Assembly: GCA_015680685.1 (NCBI GenBank)
Contig: MNCI01001941.1
Span: forward strand, 368,012-432,011
Direction of reading: 5' to 3'
Source: Gnetum montanum
Lineage: Eukaryota; Streptophyta; Gnetopsida; Gnetales; Gnetaceae
DNA: 64,000 bases
The notes below the pieces were generated by a model that was given only the letters and a program-made list of their open reading frames with translations, was not told where the DNA came from and did no database searches. This document shows, one piece after another, positions 60,065-64,000 of the stretch. Position 1 is the stretch's first letter. The number at the start of each line of letters is the position of its first letter. A program made the position numbers and the translations under genes.

Positions 60065-60835
60065 TCAAAGTCTGAATCCTAACTCATCTTCTCCATATCC
60101 AACAAATATGCAACTTTTAGCCCTTTCCTCCAACTTAGTTTTGTTTTCCTTTGGAATATGCATAAATGCCTCACATCCAAAAACTCTTAAATGACTGTAT
60201 GAAACGTTTTTACCTTTCCAAACAAATTCTGGAACAACATTATCAACTGAAGAATGTGGAGACTTGTTCACAAAATATGCAACAGTCATAACTACCTCTC
60301 CCCAAAATGTCTTAGGTAGGCCTGCACTTGAAACCATTGTTCTAGCACGATCTAGCAATGTTTTGTTGCATCTTTCAGCAACTCTATTTTCTTGTGGTGT
60401 ACTAGGAGGGGTACGCATGTGCCTAATTTCTTTGATGTTGCAAAAATCAGCAAATACTTTAGAAGCGGACTCCCAACCATTATCAGTTTGCAAACATTTT
60501 ATTTTCAGACCTGTTTTATTTTCTACTCTTGCAACAAATGTTTTGAAAATTGAAAACACTTCATCTTTTGATTTCAGCATATAAACCCAAACCTTCCTTG
60601 TACAATCATCTATGAAAGTCACAAAATAAATAGATCCACCAAGAGAAATGGGAGTCATAGGACCACAAACATTAGAATAAACCAATTCTAACTTATTTTT
60701 CTTTTTGCTGTCCAAATCCCTACAAAAGTTTACTCTCCTAGATTTTCCAACTAAACAGTCTTTGCAATCAGTTTGAGCATAAGAAAATACAGGAATGAGA
60801 GTATGATTTTGAAGTACCTTTAAGCTTGACTAGCC
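60065..60835 (-). pseudogene. Broken integrase of copia element E
   Basis: The zinc-binding part (WHRHLGHIG, then CKDCLVGK) lies at about 60880-60740. The core, open 60715-60065, has YSNVCGPM, TDNGWES and ENRVAERCN. In copia integrases the first catalytic residue is Asp in H-S-D-x-C-G-P; here the codon at 60671-60673 reads AAT (Asn). The second Asp and the Glu are present. The end (FVGYGEDELGFRL) runs into a TGA. Confidence 0.85.
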
Positions 60836-60979
60836 AATGTGTCCAAGATGTCTATGCCACACTTCAGAATTTTCTGTATCAGAAACTGTTGCAGTAGAGT
60901 TGCATGAATTTGCCATCAATGTATATAAGCTGCTCTCCTTCTTTCCTTTTAGAATGGTCATGATTCCCTTGGAAATCCT

Positions 60980-61387
60980 TCAATGTCCACCTCCACTACT
61001 GAAATTCAGACTTGAATCATCCAGTTGTGGAACTAAAATCAACTTCTTTGTAACTTTAGGAACATGTCTAACGTTATCTATTGTCACCTTTGGCATCCTT
61101 GCTTGTTGCAGACTTATACTTCCAATTCCAAGAACTTTTAAAGCTTTTCCATTAGCAGCATATACAAAACTAGATTCAACTTTATGATAAGATGCAAAAC
61201 AAGACTTATCTGGACAAATATGAAAGGAGCCACCTGAGTCAATTAACCAGATGTCACTACTACATCCATCTACCATCATTGTACATTGTTCTTGAATTAG
61301 AAAACTAATGTTTTCATCAGCTACATGTACCTCTGATGTTCCTTTTTCTGACTTCTTCTCCTTTATTTTTATGTGCTTTCTATGCAA
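60980..61387 (-). pseudogene. Protease region of copia element E
   Basis: The open frame gives WLIDSGGSFHICPD, the aspartic protease active site (Asp-Ser-Gly), then the usual LKVLGIGSISL and VRHVPKVTKKLI blocks. It is separated from gag by a frame break at about 61380 and from integrase at about 60980. Confidence 0.8.
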
Positions 61388-62120
61388 AGCAATCCTTCTT
61401 CAAATGACCTTTATTCTTGCAGTACCAGCACTCTTGAGTTTGAGTTCTGCCATGTGAAACTCCTTTGTCCGTGCTTCTCCCCCTACTTGGGAAACGTCTC
61501 CTACTTCTACCTCTTTCCTCTGCTACATGAACATTTCCAGATCTAGAAGACTCATCTACTCTTCCTTCTGAATCCTGAAGGGTAGACACAACCTGTTCAA
61601 ATGTCATAGATGAAACACTCATAGAAGTAGTAATAGATGTCACAATTGCAGACCAGGAATCAGGTAAGGAGTCTAACAAAGCATAGGATTTAACTAAATC
61701 TGGAATAAAAATTTTATATTCCTCCAACTTATTCAGATTTTCCATCATCTCATCCAAATGATCTTGAAAAGACACATAAAAAGACACATAAGATCTCTTT
61801 TTGCATCTAAAAACTTTCTGATAAATGTGAAAGGTATTCAAATCTGATACTTTGTCAAACCTATTCTTCAGCGTTTGCCACAGATCATGCGGATCCATAT
61901 CAGGTTTGATTGAGGCCAAAATCCCATTGCTTAGGGTCGGATGAATGAAAGATAATGCCCTAGTCTTAATTTTCCTCTAATTAGCATTTGACATTCCTGC
62001 TGATTGAGAGGGTTCTAGGGCCTCTTGGCACTTCTTTTGTGCTAAAATAGCCTTGATCAAAATGCTCCAAACGTTTTAGTTCCTTCCTACCAATCTTTCC
62101 GTTGTTTGCAGCCTCTCCAT
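61380..62120 (-). pseudogene. Broken gag of copia element E
   Basis: Likely start ATG at 62120 (MERLQTTERL), with stops up to about 61970. The open part from 61919 has DPHDLWQTLKNRFD, a UBN2-type gag core, and an Arg/Ser-rich stretch. It ends in a CCHC zinc knuckle CWYCKNKGHLKKDC. Confidence 0.85.
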
Positions 62121-62133
62121 CGTTTTAAATCTA

Positions 62134-62145
62134 GCTTCGATACCA
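62134..62145 (-). other. Primer-binding site of E
   Basis: Minus strand TGGTATCGAAGC, two changes from the Met-tRNA complement, 2 bp inside the 5' LTR. Confidence 0.85.
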
Positions 62146-62147
62146 GT

Positions 62148-62768
62148 TGTTATAATCAGATCTAAAAACACACTACAAATTCTCTAGAGAAATTATTAGA
62201 ACCCTACAGATCTGAATAAATCATTAAAGGCAAAATATTGCATTGTAGCAGGTCAGGAAACACTATAAATCACTCTCAAAACATTCTAAACTCTAGCAAA
62301 CATTTGCTGTGATAACAAAATGAAAGCAGAATGAAAACAGTAAAAATAGCACAAGAACACAGAGAGTTATGTGGTTCGGGCCCTTTTTACCCTACTTGCA
62401 CAACAATGCTGCTATGCCTTTTATTCTTCTCAAATCTTCAGGACACAAGCCGTCCTTGTAACTTTTCCAAACACCCAATCTGTTTTTCCAATAGATCTCA
62501 GATCAACACCAACAAGACTGACGTCTCCAAGGTAAAACCTTCATACAATGCTTTCACTTCAAAGCACACAATGATAAAAAGGCTACCCCAAACCTTCTAT
62601 TTATGAAGAAACATGAGGACCAAACCCCAATCCTAATACATGTGGGATAAAACACCAACATTAATGATTGTAACCACCACCATTAATGATTGTAACTATC
62701 ATCATTAATAATTGTAACCGTCATCATTAATGATTGTAACCGCCACCATTAATGGTTGTAATCGCCAC
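62148..62768 (-). mobile_element. 5' LTR of E, interrupted by gypsy insertion
   Basis: Matches 58073-58770 closely. At 62768, inside the 22-bp array, it stops and the LTR of gypsy element F begins. Confidence 0.88.
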
Positions 62769-63342
62769 TGATGAGTCGCCATTTTAGTTAACCGTGATAT
62801 CGCAGCCTGTCTCCTCATTTGTAAATAAGAGGTAGATAGTTCCGATAAGCAGTTTTTCAGTTCTTAGTTTAATTGTTAAGTTTTATGTAGTTCTTCTCTT
62901 AGCCCTTCTCTCCTAGTGTATGCCCGCAGTGTGGTGATTGTAATTGTACAACATCCTTATTCGAGTGTGACGTACTTGGACATGCACATGACCGGAAATA
63001 AANATCACACTTAGGCTAGCTTAGATTCTTTCTCACCCTCTCCCTCTTAGCTTAGTTAATATCACTTTCCATTACACTCAGGAGTAGCATTAGTATAGGA
63101 ACACGTCGTATACCTCATTTTGGACTAAACCATACGTGACAAAGTTAACACTAGTTCAGATGGAAAGACAACGAACTGCAACCTAAGAATAACTGTCTTG
63201 ATACCACAACTAGCCCGTCTTCAGAGTTCGACTAGATCGTGCGTGAAACGCTCGTATTCGTATGGTTNTGGAGTTCGACCAGATCGTGCGTGAAACGCTC
63301 GTATTCGTATGGTTGAGTGTAGGTGTACCTCGGCACTCATCA
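62769..63342 (+). mobile_element. 5' LTR of young F element
   Basis: 574 bp with perfect 8-bp inverted ends TGATGAGT...ACTCATCA. A 44-bp stretch is repeated around an N at 63268, probably an assembly join, so the real LTR may be about 527 bp. Another single N lies at 63003. Confidence 0.9.
63224..63314. other. 44-bp direct duplication around a single N (assembly join)
   Basis: 63224-63267 and 63271-63314 are identical except for one T/C, with N at 63268 between them. Confidence 0.8.
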
Positions 63343-63344
63343 TT

Positions 63345-63362
63345 GGTGCCGTTGCCAGGGAC
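63345..63362 (+). other. Primer-binding site of young F element
   Basis: TGGTGCCGTTGCCAGGGA is close to TGGCGCCGTTGCCGGGGA, the complement of the tRNA-Asp 3' end used by many plant gypsy elements such as the Athila group. Confidence 0.8.
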
Positions 63363-63480
63363 AGTGCTAGTTATCTAGATTAGTTATATCATACAAGGTT
63401 GCTGTATAGGAATTAACGATATATCTTTTAAGAAGAAATAATTATAAAAAGTCACATATAAAGTCACACACAATTTCACA

Positions 63481-64000
63481 ATGATGCCTCTCCTACAAGA
63501 CTATAATAATGCCACATCTAGTGAGGAAGTTCATTGGAGAACCAACGAACTATATGACAATGAAGGTTGGAGTACGCAACCTGAGGTGGGGGTTTCTTAT
63601 AAACATAAACGAAGGCAACATCATCCCAACGCACGAAAGCATAACTTACCCAATAACGATGAACCCCTACTGGCCACTACAAGCTTAACGTAAATACAAG
63701 AGGCTGTTCGAATCTCCCGTAGGCATCGTAAAGAGAGCCGCCTACCCAGGCTCAATTTAAACAACTTCCCTAATTTCTCAGGAGGCTATGACTTAGATTC
63801 ATATCAACCTTTACAAGCCTTCTACAATGCCTGTACGTGGAACAACATTGATAACAGTTGGCAAAAACTCAAGCTCTTCCCTATGACACTCGTTTGCCAA
63901 GCAAAAGTATGGTATAGATCATTAAAACCAAATTCAATACGACGTTGGCCAACAATGGTAGAACTCTTTAACGAAAGATATCAAACCTATGCAAGAGTGT
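63481..64000 (+). pseudogene. Gag start of young F element (partial)
   Basis: ATG at 63481 gives 70 codons (MMPLLQDYNNATSSEE, then HKRRQHHPNARKHNLP) to a TAA at 63691. The same frame then continues with a gag core: LNNFPNFSGGYDLDSYQPLQ, then NSWQKLKLFPMTL, AKVWYRSLKPNS and ELFNERYQTYARV at the edge. Only one stop is seen in 520 bp, against many in the left copy. It may be one mutation from intact, or the stop may be a sequence error. Confidence 0.75.

Larger units (their letters stand above)
58073..62768 (-). mobile_element. E: Ty1-copia retrotransposon with deleted 3' pol
   Basis: LTRs 58073-58867 (3') and 62148-62768 (5', cut short by the gypsy insertion). Met-tRNA primer site at 62134-62145, and polypurine tract at 58868-58882 (minus AACTTCAAGGGGGAGTT-like). 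Order gag, protease, integrase, RT is the copia order. The interior is only 3.3 kb because the end of RT and all of RNase H are missing. The LTRs differ by only a few percent, so it is among the youngest insertions here. Confidence 0.88.
62769..64000 (+). mobile_element. Young Ty3-gypsy element of family F (continues past window)
   Basis: LTR 62769-63342, a primer site at 63345-63362 and the start of gag. It has inserted into E's 5' LTR. CpG content is high throughout, unlike the left copy of the same family at 1030-2842, which shows recent arrival. The rest of the element is outside. Confidence 0.85.

Noticed and set aside
60264-61187. Plus-strand ORFs of 106 and 116 codons
   Set aside because: Antisense to copia integrase and protease, whose motifs are on the minus strand.

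Overview
The window looks like nuclear DNA of a seed plant with a very large, repeat-choked genome. A gymnosperm is my best guess, but no sequence here is diagnostic of species. The evidence is one intron-containing gene for a plastid prenyltransferase of the tocopherol pathway, surrounded by nested, mostly decayed LTR retrotransposons. These include a very large Ogre/Tat-type Ty3-gypsy element. Outside the gene and the two youngest elements CpG is almost absent, as expected of old, methylated transposons.

Left part, 1-48560: a stack of insertions. A degenerate gypsy element (family F) starts near 1030 and is split into pieces at 1030-2842, 13938-14276 and 42647-46192. Into its gag was inserted C2 (2843-13932, minus strand, AAGAT duplication), a gag-only LTR element. 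C2 was itself split by element A (6353-11656), which carries a 45-bp minisatellite and a broken fragment of a CCR4-type deadenylase gene. A second insertion into F is D (14277-42646), an Ogre/Tat-like element with gag, protease, RT, two RNase H domains and integrase, all broken. D's spacer between protease and RT holds C1 (26831-32867, GATAT duplication), a sister of C2. F's 3' LTR is interrupted by another C-family LTR (46193-47418), followed by LINE remnants up to about 48560.

Gene island, 48560-53500: eight exons (49168-52350) encode the N-terminal two thirds of a homogentisate phytyltransferase-like enzyme (VTE2/HPT family) with a likely transit peptide. All exons are open and join in phase; one intron uses a GC donor. 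The exon with the second Asp-rich motif is not in the window. An in-frame open stretch at 52877-53038 could act as a truncating last exon. The upstream region carries a 63-bp tandem duplication with ACGT-core sites, and an upstream ORF overlaps the start.

Right part, 53100-64000: two short tRNA-derived SINE-like remnants, about 4.5 kb of unclassified degraded sequence, then a fairly young Ty1-copia element E (58073-62768, minus strand) with similar LTRs but a deleted RT/RNase H end. A young gypsy element of family F (62769 to beyond the window) has inserted into the minisatellite of E's 5' LTR.

I found no clearly new biological system. The most unusual items are the CCR4 fragment inside an LTR element, the dense near-palindrome array in the C-family LTRs, the 29-bp repeat that recurs three times in D, and the prenyltransferase gene's GC-AG intron and possible truncating exon.
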